A stretch of DNA of 64,000 bases from Undaria pinnatifida (lineage: Eukaryota; Sar; Phaeophyceae; Laminariales; Alariaceae). A program made the translations under genes and the position numbers. The stretch's first letter is position 1; the number at the start of each line of letters is the position of its first letter. The notes under the pieces were generated by a model. That model was not told the DNA's origin. It ran no database searches and saw only the letters and a program-made list of their open reading frames with translations. Positions 1-10,938 of the stretch are shown here, piece after piece. Location: assembly GCA_012845835.1 (NCBI GenBank), contig JABAKD010000006.1:9336705-9400704 (forward strand), given 5' to 3'.

Positions 1-581
1 GAAGGTCGTCGCATGCGTTGTTTTGTTGTACGGGGTTTCAACGAAGCTATATATTACGTAGAGTGTAAAGTTTGTACTGTTTTATAGTTTTTGGGTGGCG
101 TTTTCGAGGCCGGGTCCTACACGGGATGAGAGGGCATTCTGAAGCGATAGAAGCGCTCTGCTACCTACTTTCCAAACTTGTGTCGTGTTTGCTTCCATCA
201 CCATTTTTTTGTGTTTGTTTTGTTAGCAACGAGGTGTCTCTCTCGGTAATGGTCAACACGACATTGTGAGCTTGAGTTGCGGTCCTGTTGTTATCAGTAG
301 GCTAAGTCGACAGTTTGTTCCTGTCAAGAGCTTTGCGAAGCATTTGTCAACCTTCACCTTTCAGCTTCTGTAGGACCCTGACCAAGATATGATGGAATAA
401 TATCTGCCAAAGTCGGGTCCAAGATGTTTCTACTACACCTGGAGTGTTTAACGCGCCGTTCTTGAACAAACATTTTTGGTTCTCTACTCAGAAATCTGGC
501 CTGTCCACACTAGCTCTTCGGTTTCATACAGGGAAGTATCGCAGCTGAAACTAATTTCGCTTTTCCGACGGCGTCAATCAG
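1..581. other. 5' flank or intron upstream of the first visible LNR exon
   Basis: No convincing coding sequence is seen. The first recognisable exon starts at 582 directly after an AG and in phase 1, so at least one more 5' exon, expected to end in ...ECG, must exist. Nothing in these 581 bases encodes such an end, so this stretch is most simply the 3' part of an intron whose 5' exon lies before the window. Confidence 0.5.
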
Positions 582-803
582 GTTACGACGGTGGCGACTG
601 CTGCGATTGCACCTGCGTTGACACGGAAGACCTCGAGTGCGGCGTTAGTGGGTTCGCGTGCATCGACCCCAGCGCTTCGTGCGTCGACGACGATGACGTC
701 ACCACCAACCCGGACAGCACCACCGAGTCAGATCCCATCACGTGTTGGCCCCAGTACTATTCAGACGGTGACTGCGACGGAATCAACAACAACGAGGAAT
801 GCG
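582..803 (+). CDS. LNR cassette exon A (phase 1-1, 222 nt)
   Basis: The acceptor is ...CAATCAG before 582 and the donor GTGCGT follows 803. The reading begins YDGGDCCDCTCVDTEDLECG, passes through GFACIDPSASC and a DDDD linker, and ends C-WPQYYSDGDCDGINNNEECG. The length is exactly 74 codons, so adding or removing the exon leaves the frame intact. Confidence 0.88.
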
Positions 804-3800
804 GTGCGTGGATATGTATGATGATTTGACCTACGCCCAGACGATCGAGGTACAACGACATCTCTTTTTGGCATAGCGGTATGGGTCGCATTCGATGGGG
901 GGCTAATGATGTTATGAGCTTGTACAGAGTTTGGTTTTTCCCGGAAATCATATGTCTGTTGGGAAGGGCCACCCAAAGTTTTTGCTGAGAATTTAGCCCC
1001 TCTTTTTTCGTTTTGCGTCGCGTTTGATGACGGTAATTGGCGTCAACACATCTAACGACAGAGGTAGGAAAACTTTGTCAACAAGGTTTACGGCTCACAG
1101 AACTCCCTAACGCATGAACTGCACGGCATCGTTGGAATTTGAACAGAGAAACGAACCTAAATAAATGTTTCGTTTGCTAACGCCATGATACCGACGCTCT
1201 GACGGACTCAAATGTTGCCCCCTGCGTTGTGTTCAAACGGCCGCAGGTTACGACGGTGGTGACTGCTGTTCATGCACCTGCGTTAACACCGAAGACTACA
1301 CCTGTGGCGAGAACGGCGGTTTTACGTGTCTCGACCCCTCCGCTGAGTGCGTTGATGATGATGACGACGACGAAACCACCGTTGGCGATGACGATTCAGC
1401 GGAATCGGAGACTCACGACACCAACGGAAACTGCGTTCCTTCTTTTTTTTCGGACGGAGACTGCGATCTTGGCAACAACAACGAAGAATGCGGTAAGTTG
1501 ACCCAAGTGAACACTATATTTTCGCTTAAGATGTTTAGACAGGACAACGAGATGGTCGCGAGGATGATGACCACGATGTTGTTGATGGTAATTGACGTGA
1601 TGGGTCACGAGTCAGGCAACATTGTCCACATGGTAGACCTAGATGTGGCGCGAACGCCCGAGCTGGGACGATACGTGCGTGGCCTGGTCATTCCGTCGTG
1701 AGCAGTTACATCCTATTTCAGCATCGATAAGTCGCTGGAGACTGACACCGTCCGCATAATCATGTAAGAGTTTCTCCGACAATGCGCCGCGCGTTAATTA
1801 CATCAACCAGATAAACGTGGGGAAATAGCCAAACGCAACATATTAGAAACAAGAACGAGTAACGGATAAGTAATGTGTCCAATGACCGATTCGTGTCAGG
1901 AGAAGCGTTCACTTCGTTGGGCCACAAGTTTGGGATCGCATCAGCTTCTCAATGTTGTTGAGCGCTTCGCCAGTATTATATGTATTTCATAAAAATTGTT
2001 CAAGGACGTCAGCCGTGATTTCGACGAATTTCGGGTCAATCCTCATGTTTGCAAGCTGCGTTGTGTTTAGTCTACATTTTGTTTTAATGATTTCTCAAAG
2101 ACAATTGTTTGTGGTGGAATTTTGAGCACCTCACGTTAAAAGCTCGGAGACGCCTGTTGGGCCCCTAGCGTAGGATTTCATAGCCAAAGACTACGGCTGA
2201 TGCCAGGCCTTTCTCCCCGTCGTCGCTGGTATTTTCGTGATTTCTTGTTTTGCAATGACCCAGGGTACGACGGCGGCGATTGCTGCGAGTGCACCTGCGT
2301 CAGCACCGCGAACTTCTCCTGTGGCAAGGAATACCACGGCGGCTACACGTGCGTCGACCCCAATGCTTCTTGCTTCGGCGACGACGACGACACCTCTACC
2401 CCTACCTCTGGTGATGACACGAACACCGATGATGCGAGCACCTCATGTTTTGATGAAGGAATTTCAGACGGTTTCTGCTTCCCGGACAACAACAACGAAG
2501 CATGCGGTGAGACCACATCGTCGCGCGCGAAAGGGGACAAGAGCTGCTGTCTTTATCTGCGTGCTTCAACGAACATTTTACAGATGGGGCTCGTGACAAT
2601 GACGAATTTCTACTTGGGTTCAAAACCGAATTTTCTTCCTTTGTAAGAGAGACCTGCATCATGGTACAGCTGTCCGTACAGACAATTATTGTTGGTGGGG
2701 CATGCACTGTCTCAACCTCGAGAAACTTCTCTTTTGCGGCCCCTCGTAAAAGTGGTGGTCGTTATCTCAGTTGACGTTCCTCGCTTTTGCCACTTTCAGC
2801 CGAGCCCTCATCTCCAGTTCAAGCACACACAACGCGAGGTTATGTTCCGTTCTGGTCTCGATCAAACATACAATACCCGATTGAGAATGAAATACGACGA
2901 TCGACGGACAGACGTTCCCCTAACCGCTGAGACACAGACGTGCCGGGGTGCTCGCCTTGGACGCTTGTTGAGAGTACATCGCACATATTATACGTGTCCA
3001 TACATGCCGCCGGGTGCATGTCAATTACGCTTATTCATGGGCATGGTGTGGTCCAATCACAGGTTATGACGGCGGCGATTGCTGCGAGTGTGACTGTGTG
3101 AGCTCCGATGAATTCACCTGCGGCGACGCCAAGTACGACTGCGTCAACCCGACTTCATCGTGTTTCAACGGGTATGTTCTAGCCAGCACGAAAACCACCG
3201 TTGGCGTGTCCGCTAATGCCTACGACGTACGCCCTGGCCAAGACAGCGACGACATTGGATGCAATGTCGATGGGTGCAAACCCGCTCTATCTCGGGATGG
3301 AATCAGTGATGACATCGAATCTAGGTGGTCCTGCGCACAGAAAATTGTCCCAGATGGTGGCCTGTGCGAGATTGAGTTCACGTTTTCCAACCCCCAGGAT
3401 ATCAAGGAGGTTCAGGTTGCATTCTGGAAAGGAGATGAGCGCTCCCGCACTCTGGAGGTAAGCCTGCGCGTTTGAAAGATATATGGAACGTATGAAATGT
3501 GAAATGTTTGATTTTTTGCATTGTAGCTCCTAGCCCAACATCGATTCCGTCGAGGACTGCCCCGATGTAGGCAGTGTGCCGAAGATCCGATTTGATTTCA
3601 CGAAATTACGGTTTCATTCGCTTTTTCATACCACTGTAGCATTATCAGCAAAAAAACAGGTGATACCAGCCTGTTTCTGTTACTACGGCGGTTTTTGCTG
3701 CGGAAGTACCGGTCAGATCCGCGTGCTTCCCCCATCACGTACTGACGCCTGGCTAGAGTACAACCTCTGGAGAACGCCCACACATATGGGAATCTCGTTG

Positions 3801-4725
3801 AATCTTGCGCTTGTAGCCCCCTCGTTTTCGATAGTGGTTAGAGATGGATTGACTTACAGGTCGGACGGGCTCGTATTGGGTACTCGACAGGTTCACTGAA
3901 CCGTCATTTTCGACACGTTCCTGTAATTTCGTCACCCTTACACTTCCACCCCAACTTGTGGGAGGTTCTCTCTCCCTATGGTCTTCTGCAGAGGACGCAC
4001 GGTCATAATTGTCTGCCTTTGTTTATACAAAAAATGTTCAATTCATCTCCAAGGCCTCCAGATAAATATCGACTAGAGCGAGACATCGCGCTCTGAACAC
4101 TGTCGTATATTGTTTCTGAGTTAGTTGACGGGGTGGTGTTATCAGCAGGAAATATCATGCCTTCGTCTGGACAAGTGGCGGGCACACATATATCTTCCCT
4201 TGTCAGCACCAACAGTTTCTTCTTCGCTCGTAAGCTTACCGACACATATATCAGCCCTAATGTTCTCGGCGCACTGCCCCATTTCCGTTTCGTAAGAGTG
4301 TCGAAACGGCATTTCTGCGGCTTTGCGATGCTGGTTTCATCAACCTGGAGAAACACTTGTTCTTGGAACCTCCGCACGAGAAGCGTAAGCTGAGAAACTG
4401 ACTAGAATGACGATGTGATGGGTTTACCCGCGACCTCTGTTTCAATGAGAAGTGTTTCGATTGATAGGTGTAAAACTTCCAACTTCTGCTTCACAATATC
4501 GCACATCAATAAGCTGCCGTCCGTATTTGCAAACCAATGTTGTTCTTCGCCGCACAGGCATCAATCAACGGCGAGATTGTCGGCGAATTCGATTCGTACC
4601 CGGGATCGACGTTTAATGCCCTCGGCATCGAAGGGGTCGGGGTAAGCACGTTGACCCTGACGTCCATCGGCCTGCCCAACGATGACTGGATCAGCCTTAT
4701 CGAGGTTAGTCATGCACACTGCTGA
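582..4725 (+). CDS. LNR/discoidin-domain secreted protein gene, 5' partial, five exons
   Basis: The gene joins 582-803, 1247-1492, 2264-2506, 3063-3457 and 4558-4725. Exons 1-3 are phase 1-1 cassettes. Each begins with YDGGDCC (second half of one LNR), continues with a Cys-rich segment of the form CTCV..T....CG...GF.C.DP.A.C and an acidic DDDD linker, and ends with C....SDG.CD..NNNE.CG (first half of the next LNR). Splicing therefore makes three complete LNRs. Exon 4 starts the same way and then opens a discoidin (F5/8 type C-like) fold that exon 5 completes, ending ...DDWISLIEVSHAHC-stop. LNRs are small Ca-binding disulfide modules and discoidin domains usually bind carbohydrate or other surfaces, so an extracellular or cell-wall role is inferred. 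The signal peptide is not in the window. A paralogue lies at 54634-60905 on the minus strand. Function and ligand are unknown. Confidence 0.85.
1247..1492 (+). CDS. LNR cassette exon B (phase 1-1, 246 nt)
   Basis: The acceptor is CCGCAG and the donor is a perfect GTAAGT after 1492. The exon encodes YDGGDCCSCTCVNTEDYTCG, then GGFTCLDPSAEC, a seven-residue acidic run and C-VPSFFSDGDCDLGNNNEECG. It is 82 codons long and preserves frame. The preceding intron is 443 bp. Confidence 0.9.
2264..2506 (+). CDS. LNR cassette exon C (phase 1-1, 243 nt)
   Basis: The acceptor is CCCAG and the donor GTGAGA. The exon encodes YDGGDCCECTCVSTANFSCG, GGYTCVDPNASC, a DDDDT-rich linker and C-FDEGISDGFCFPDNNNEACG. 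It is 81 codons long. The preceding 771-bp intron shares a short stretch (about 2008-2070) with intergenic sequence at about 31287-31355. Confidence 0.9.
3063..3457 (+). CDS. LNR end plus first half of the discoidin domain, exon D
   Basis: The exon starts in phase 1 after CACAG with YDGGDCCECDCVSSDEFTCG and ends in phase 0 before GTAAGC. After the Cys-rich segment it enters a discoidin-like domain: VSANAYDVRPG, a two-Cys acidic loop, DDIESRWSC, CEIEFTFSNPQDIKEVQVAF and WKGDERSRTLE. SRW and the KGDERSRTLE strand are typical of this family's jelly-roll core. The intron to exon E is about 1.1 kb. Confidence 0.9.
4558..4725 (+). CDS. Terminal exon E: discoidin C-terminal half and stop
   Basis: The acceptor is GCACAG and the exon starts in phase 0. 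It encodes ASINGEIVGEFDSYPGSTFN, ALGIEGVGVSTLTLTSIG, LPNDDWISLIE and then VSHAHC-TGA. A GTTAGT follows the Glu codon and could be a donor. The paralogous exon (54801-54634) has the same 168-nt length and a matching tail ending C-stop, so reading through to the stop is preferred. If it is spliced instead, the exon ends at 4704. Confidence 0.8.
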   Translation, partial: ASINGEIVGEFDSYPGSTFNALGIEGVGVSTLTLTSIGLPNDDWISLIEVSHAHC

Positions 4726-5655
4726 TACACGATGGCCACTTTTCCACGCTGTACATATTTTAATTTCAAAGCTAACACCCCCACAGTAATATCCATCAAC
4801 GAGAGACGTTGTTATAATAGATGCCATGTCTTGTTGTCACTCGGTATAGTCGTGGTGCCGCATACGGGAGTCACAGCGGACACGTCCTACGATGGAGCGC
4901 CACCACGGTCGTTTCTAAGGTTCCCCACTGTAGGAGCTCAAGACATATCCTTAAGGAACCCAAATACTGACTAGGACAAAAACAAAACCGCTAAGGCATT
5001 ATATATCCCTATAAAGCGAGAGACATGCGTAATATAAACTATTTCCGACGATTTGGAGTCCCGTCATTCATTCAGACTCGATTTCACACGAAGACCGCTA
5101 CCTCCATCGTAGCACGTAGAAGCGGCTCTTGTACCTTGCCCCGTAAGCAATGCGACACTGGGCGCACGTAAGCTTTGACTCCAAGTTGTTCATTATATAA
5201 AAAAAAAAGCTAAATTAAAGTCCGTGGATTAGGCCATCTACGTAAATGGCACGTGCTATCAGCATTGAGCAGCATGGCAACATATGATCTGTATGTCGCA
5301 GAAGGTACTCGGTGCTTTATATATAACACAATCGCGACATCACTTCCATCGCTAAAAACAGACGCCAGTGGAGTCACTTCAGCGAGCGACGACCATGCTT
5401 AAAAGTGCAAGTGTTTTCGTCGGCAACCTTGTAATGGAAACATAATGTATGTGATGGTGCTGCTGTAAAGTATGCATACAGGCGCTCTTGTTGTCTACGT
5501 GGTCAGTGCCGGGTCCCGCTTCGTTTCAGAGACGAAACCAACGGTAAATCCACTCATGTAGGGTTAGCTCCGGCCTCTTTGGTAGCATGACTACTGTACA
5601 CTTATGTGGCTATTTTGATCGTTTCTGCTCGCCGCCACATCGCATTTCACACCGA

Positions 5656-5735
5656 CCCGCAGGTTCGCTTCCTGGTTGAGGCGTGAAGGTCGACGTTGTC
5701 GTTCATGCACCTGCTACAGCACCTTCCGTCGTCGA
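5656..5735 (+). pseudogene. Relic of an LNR cassette exon start
   Basis: The order CCGCAGGTT, then TCGACG, then GTTCATGCACCTGC and CAGCACC matches the acceptor and first ~45 bases of exon B, but an insertion of about 25 bases and several gaps destroy the frame, and no second half of the cassette is seen. It looks like a decayed extra exon copy just downstream of the gene. Chance similarity is not excluded because the match is short. Confidence 0.35.
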
Positions 5736-7790
5736 TATGTTGCGGACTCGCGTGGTGTACGTGGAGACTCGCGTTAGTCGTATAGCTTTTCGACGCGTGT
5801 ACTACGAATTTAGTTTAGAGCTTGGCCCCGGTTGGCGTACTCCACCGCCTGCCTTACGTTTATGGCGCAAGCCGATCTACTGTCGTGCTTATTTCCAAGT
5901 TTGGGGCGCTGAGTGTTCTCGACTCACACAGTAATCAGTGCCAGAGGGACTCCTGGCAGCGAGGATGCCGTAGGCTGTTTTGAAATAAAGCAGGGTTTAT
6001 ATATAATAGCTTGTTCTGATGGTGCCTGGAAAACAACCTTTTCAAGCCGTTGACTGTAATATTCGTGGACGCTTTTTATAAACCGTTCGCTGCTTCAAAA
6101 CGCAATTATTGTGGCGCGGACACCGCAGAATCCTTGTTCGCGTTCGAGCGCATCTGCTTCGAAGTCAAAATATATATTGTGCACTATGTTCGTGTCATAT
6201 ATGCATGTGTGGTGTTGACATGCGTTTGGATGTTATCGCGTAAACACATGGAACATCAAGCCTACGGTAGAGCGAATGTATATTACCACATGCCATGGGT
6301 ATGTTTGATTGCGAGGTTGTTGTAAACTACCGGGTACGCGCAGATACAATAGGTCAAGGCCACGGCGAAGAAGGCACTTTGAGGGTAATTGTTGCATCAT
6401 GTGAGCAACATTCAAGGGAATGGCTGTCCGTCTTCGCCATACCCATCGCGGTGAAGTGCTTCTTGCGCTGCGCAACTCATCACTGCGTTATACTGTCTGC
6501 TATATACTGTGTGTGGGAAATAGTGGCAGCAGAAAAACAACAGAACTACAACACGCTGTGGTGCGGCGGAGGGTAGGTCAGCACTTACTTGCCAAGGCTC
6601 TCTATGCATTTTAACAGTATACCACTCGTTATTCAATTCAGTGTATGCCACTGCTGTAGTTGTCGCGCGGGTTGCCAGCACTGCTAGGATCGCCTGGAAC
6701 AGGCACCGTCGCCCTAGGCGGTACGGTCGGGCCTGATAAGATATTAGAAATGTGCATTTCAAATACCTGGATGTTCTTCCGTGTGTGAAAAGGTAGATTT
6801 GTCGATTGCCCAGCTCAACGTTTGCCAAACGGTATCGGTAGCCGTTACTCAGCTCAAGGCAAGCCCATTGACACGTGATTCATTTCGTGTGCCTAAAATG
6901 TTCGGGTTGTGCGCAGGCCTCGTATATCGTTCGGAAAGTTGAAGGTCACGAGTGTGTGTGGATGACGTTTGTTTATACACCCCCGGGGCGCTCGTTAGTG
7001 TTGCGTGTGGAAGGCGTATACCTGTACAACCGACCCTTCCGAACACTCCGTCTCAGGTCAACATGGCGGCCCTGTTAGGCTTGAAAGACCTGGGTATGTT
7101 ATGCAAGCCGACACCCTTGCCGGTTTTGTCTCTCGGACGGTCTTATGTGTGTGTTAGGACACTTGTAACGGCGGAATCCAAGACATACGAGACAAGGCCT
7201 GCGTCGTTCAATCTGTTGAATTACGGTGCTAAATGTTACAATATCGACGTTTCATGGATTGATTCCAACGGTGTTGGATGGTGTTCTTAAAACCATATCA
7301 TATTCTCGCATGTTGTCTGTCGTACCCGGTGATCACGTGCCAGTTGCGCCTATTGTCTTATGATTTTCAAAACTTCGGTACCTTTTCGGACGACAAACCT
7401 CGAAAGATCCGACTCACGTTTGATCTGTGCCAACTCTCGTCTGCGGCAATGCCCTGTATAAAGAGGAACACAGTTCACCTGAGACCTCCGGGTTCTACTT
7501 CCATCAAAGATGGTTTAGATTGTAATAAAGCCGAAATTGTGTGAGTGGGGAGAAGGGCCGCACTGCCTGCGTTATCCCTGGATTCATACGCCTCCCTTAC
7601 CTCAATGTAATATAACAGGAAGGTGGATGGGAAGGAGGGGCCGCTCCCGCCCTTCCCCGTTTTGATTACGCCTCCCCTACCAACACAGAAGAAACACGGT
7701 CGACCTATCTACCGGTCGCGCTCCGCTAGTGAGACGCCTCCCCCTTATCTTTGGATTTTCGTGTGCAAACCGGAGGTCCGTTCATTCCGG
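5736..7790. other. Gene-poor stretch
   Basis: Several medium ORFs exist on both strands (up to 138 codons at 6412-6828 minus; 6952-7290 plus), but they overlap in conflicting frames, mostly lack ATG starts and contain no motif recognised here. No repeat or RNA gene was identified. Confidence 0.4.
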
Positions 7791-7824
7791 ACTCCGAAAA
7801 CGCTACAATGGCCAACTAGTTCTG

Positions 7825-8440
7825 TTTCTAACGGCCCGTGCGATCGGGGACCTATTTGACCCACCACGAAATGTTTGGGTCCGATCACGTGAGTTGTTAG
7901 CTTTAAACAGCCCGCCCCTATCGGAGACACCCTACAATTGCTAAACAGTTAATGACACCGCGACCCAGTTTCTAACAGCCCGTGGATCCGTTAAAATCGC
8001 CGATAGTCGCCCACTACCTTGGGCGTTCTTTTTGGTGTTTCTTCAATTTCTCACGACCCGCTTTTGCCGGGCACCCATCCTGACCGCCTAATGATCATGA
8101 ATGTGGGGCTTTCCTCTTCTACACGGCAAGTGCGATCGGGGTTTCTAGGTAATATGCTTTAGTATAGTTATGTTTCTTACAGCCCGTTCATACCGGAAGC
8201 CCATCACGATTGCTAAACAATTACTAAGTGTGATGGTTTCCGTTTCAAAAGCCCCGTGACATCGGGATTGCGCCATCCCAAATCGACCACCACATGCGCG
8301 TGCTTTCAGGTGATTTCATTTCAAACAGCCCGTGCGATCGGGAACCCACTACGAGAGCTGAACGATTGCTTTGTTCAAGTATTCCGTTTCAGACGGTCCA
8401 TACGATCGGGATTATGCCATTGAAAATCGACCACTGCGAC
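7825..8440. repeat. Degenerate ~70-bp tandem repeat with a hairpin core, about nine units
   Basis: Each unit carries a variant of CAGCCCGTGCGATCGGG, in which CCCG and CGGG can pair as a small hairpin, usually preceded by GTTTC and followed by (AA)CCCA. Cores start near 7829, 7906, 7975, 8057, 8122, 8182, 8252, 8326 and 8394, so spacing is 60-82 bp. The units at 8252 and 8394 also share the flank ATCGGGATT.GCCAT....AATCGACCAC, which suggests a two-unit higher-order period of ~145 bp. The array ends just before the Copia remnant and could be part of its 5' region. Confidence 0.6.
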
Positions 8441-8669
8441 CTCTGGCCCTCCGCTTGCCTATGAAAGGGACCCAACGTACCGTTTAGATCCAGTACATGG
8501 GCAGTGGCGTTGGGATGACTCGAAGTTGGCGCCTTTTGGGGGTGATGGATATGTACCCTCGATGGGATACGTACCAGTTGAACTTCCGCCTGGCTCGCTA
8601 TGACCTAGACCGCCGCCATCGGCAGGATCAGCACCGCCACGTAGAGGTACACCGATGGCGTACCGTTAG

Positions 8670-8711
8670 TGCTTCAAGTGTCAGCAACCGGGGCATTGAG
8701 CCGCTCAATGC
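8670..8711 (+). pseudogene. Copia gag zinc knuckle with in-frame stop
   Basis: The fourteen codons read CFKCQQPGH-stop-AAQC. The C-X2-C-X4-H-X4-C spacing of a retroviral-type CCHC knuckle is complete, but the residue after His is TGA (probably once Trp or Arg). This nucleic-acid-binding motif identifies the flanking unreadable sequence as gag. Confidence 0.8.
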
Positions 8712-9599
8712 ACTGCTGGCCCACATGAACATGTGGACGCACAAGTCTGGCACAATTACCCATCTAGATCAAATTATTTTGGCGCGCAGCCCGCATCGTT
8801 TCAACACGCGCCACCATCTTAGGACGGAAATTGGCAGCCCCGAGCATACCATGAGCGCTAAGGAGCTGGTGCCTACGGTCCGACTAGCTATTCTCCGCAG
8901 TACGTTGCCGCACTAAGGTACACCCGCACGACCGTTTACCCCGTATGACTCTCATGGGACAGCGGAATCCACGCACATCAGTAGCACGATGCACATCAGT
9001 ACCATGTCTTCTGACGACCCCCACGTTCTCAACGCCCAGACTGCTCAACCAGACACAAACCACTTCGACAACAATGAGACGCCTCGTGATCTTTCTGGGG
9101 GTAGCGGTAGACATCAGTGGGTCACACGCTTTGGTGCTTTGTACCACGTCACGGGGGTCCCCACTCGGAGGTTTGATTGTTCCCCGCCTTCGTGAGGTGA
9201 GGAGAGGCTAGTGATAGGTGACATGACAATGATGGGTGTCGAGTGTATGGGCAAGCGGTCTCTGCTGATGGACTGCTCGGGTGGTGACATGCATCTACGA
9301 CTCACGAGCATGGCATACGCGCCTGAAGCCCAGTAACTTGTTCTCACTGCACACTGTGATTTCGAAGTGGCGTGTGACTATGACACCGAGAGGATTCACA
9401 TGCTTGGGGGAGTGTTTTGATCGTGCGCAGACCGACTGGTTCATGCGGCTCTGCCACTAAGAACCCGATCCCCTCGTGGCTCACGCGACATTGCTCCCGG
9501 CAAAGCAGCAACAAAACGATAATAACGACCTTCATGCTGCGCTAGACGCCAACATACTGAAACCCTACGAGTTGCGGCGCGTCGACATGGTGCGGAGAT

Positions 9600-10422
9600 G
9601 GTAGGAGAGCTGATCCCTTGTGCTGGGTGTTCCGAAAATATGGGGAGGACGATGCCTGTCCCTCGATCTACCAACAGTCGCTCGACCAACCTCTTAGATC
9701 ATCCGCAAAGATACACCTGCCCAGAAAGCACCCCACGTCGTCCGGTGGTCACCACTACCTCATGATGATTGAAGACGATTTTTCCGGTTTGGATGGATTC
9801 ATTTCCCCAAGGGGAAGTTTGACGTGCCTGCTGTTATCGATGGATTCTTGGCTGACATTCGGGCGGGGGGCACCCCTTCCATTGTGGAGTTCCTGCGGTT
9901 AGACAACGGCACCAAATTCACCCAGGTTGAGTTGGTGACTCTGCTGAACCACCAATGTTTCCGACGCCAAAACACGCTAGTAAAATCCGCGAAATAGGAC
10001 CACATGGTCGAGCGCAGGATTGCTCTAGTTTTTGAGGCCGCGATCGGGTCCTGCCTGGCCCCCCCCGTCTGCTCGGCGTCGTACCTGTGCGACAGACAGG
10101 GCCTTTTTGAGCGGAAGCTTACATGTCCGCGAGTGATGCCATTAACGTGTCGACGAAGGTGAGTGTCAAACTGGACATGTTGTCGCCCTTCCTGAAGCTG
10201 TGCGGCAGGGCACCGATCCCGCGACTTCTCCCATTTCTCAAACCTGGCTTTCACCATGTGAAGCGGGCGCTGGAATCTGAGCCCAAGAAGCAGGCGTGCT
10301 TCTTCCTAAGCAGCGGTAGCAACCACCCGAGGGACAGTTGCATGGTGCTCTATGTGTTCTGCTGCCGGTCGTACACCAGCGACGTCACTTGGAAGCACCG
10401 TCGGGTAGCCTTTGCTGTTTAA
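9600..10422 (+). pseudogene. Copia integrase and adjoining domain, disabled
   Basis: The N-terminal zinc-binding part ends ...IPCAGCSENMGR (near 9610-9650). The catalytic core starts GGHHYLMMIEDDFSG (first Asp near 9774), shifts frame near 9795, continues to LRLDNGTKFT (second Asp 9902-9904), has an in-frame TAG at 9994-9996, then MVERR with the third acidic residue Glu at 10009-10011. The D, D and E positions are thus all still readable, but across a frameshift and a stop. The tail 10123-10422 matches the conserved post-integrase domain (PFLKLCGRAP, LYVF, TSDVTW). Confidence 0.85.
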
Positions 10423-10476
10423 ATGCCTGGGGCATGAGGCAGGGACACCGCATCACCTGCGCCGAGATAGTCGGAG

Positions 10477-10938
10477 GTGCATATGCCGCCGGAAGACGGG
10501 GAGGTATGGTATGAGTCGGCATTGGTGCGGTCAAGAGCCTCGGCGGGGCCGGCACATCCGTTACCGGATCCGTCACGGACGTCACTGGGGACGTCAAGAC
10601 CGTCAGAAGGCCGCCAAGAAGTACCTGGCGCCTCCAAAGACATCACCAGTTTGGACGTTAACGCCGTCACCGGGGCCGTAACATCCGCCACCGATGTTGT
10701 CAAGGGCGTCACCGCAGTCGGCACAGCCATTACTGGTGTGGACGTGAAGGTCGTCACCTGGACCGGCACAGCCGTCACCGGTGCCGTCAATGGCGTCACC
10801 AAGGACGCCACCGCTGTCACCGGTACCGTCAAGGGTGTCATCGGCCCCGGCAAAGCCGAACCAGTTACCGTCCTTCCCGTCGCCACACCAGCAACAGCAG
10901 CCGAGTCTGAGTCATCCAGTCTCCCGAAGACTAATTGA
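10477..10938 (+). repeat. Val/Thr/Gly-rich degenerate short repeat within an open frame
   Basis: From about 10660 to 10870 the DNA repeats variants of GCCGTCACCGGTGCCGTCAA with a loose period of 21-30 bases, giving strings of VTGAV, VKGV and ATAVTGTV in a 153-codon frame. It lies where a Copia element would have the linker between integrase and reverse transcriptase, so it may be an expanded linker. No known domain was recognised. Confidence 0.45.

Larger units (their letters stand above)
8480..10450 (+). mobile_element. Ty1/Copia-like retrotransposon remnant, lacking reverse transcriptase
   Basis: In order on the plus strand are a gag CCHC zinc knuckle (8670-8711), a protease/GAG-pre-integrase region (about 9220-9660, with MDCSGGDMHLRL, MAYAPEAQ and IPCAGCSENMGR), an integrase core (9740-10140) and the post-integrase domain with PFLKLCGRAP and RSYTSDVTW (to 10422). 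Several frameshifts and stops show that it is dead. The reverse transcriptase and RNase H expected next are absent; repeats follow instead. No LTR pair was recognised. Confidence 0.85.

Noticed and set aside
6412-6828. 138-codon minus-strand ORF
   Set aside because: It has no ATG start, no motif, and overlaps equally long plus-strand ORFs in different frames.
8000-8440. CRISPR-like array (repeated ~20-base cores with spacers)
   Set aside because: Cores are degenerate, spacers are not uniform and share sequence, and the genome is eukaryotic; it is a tandem repeat.
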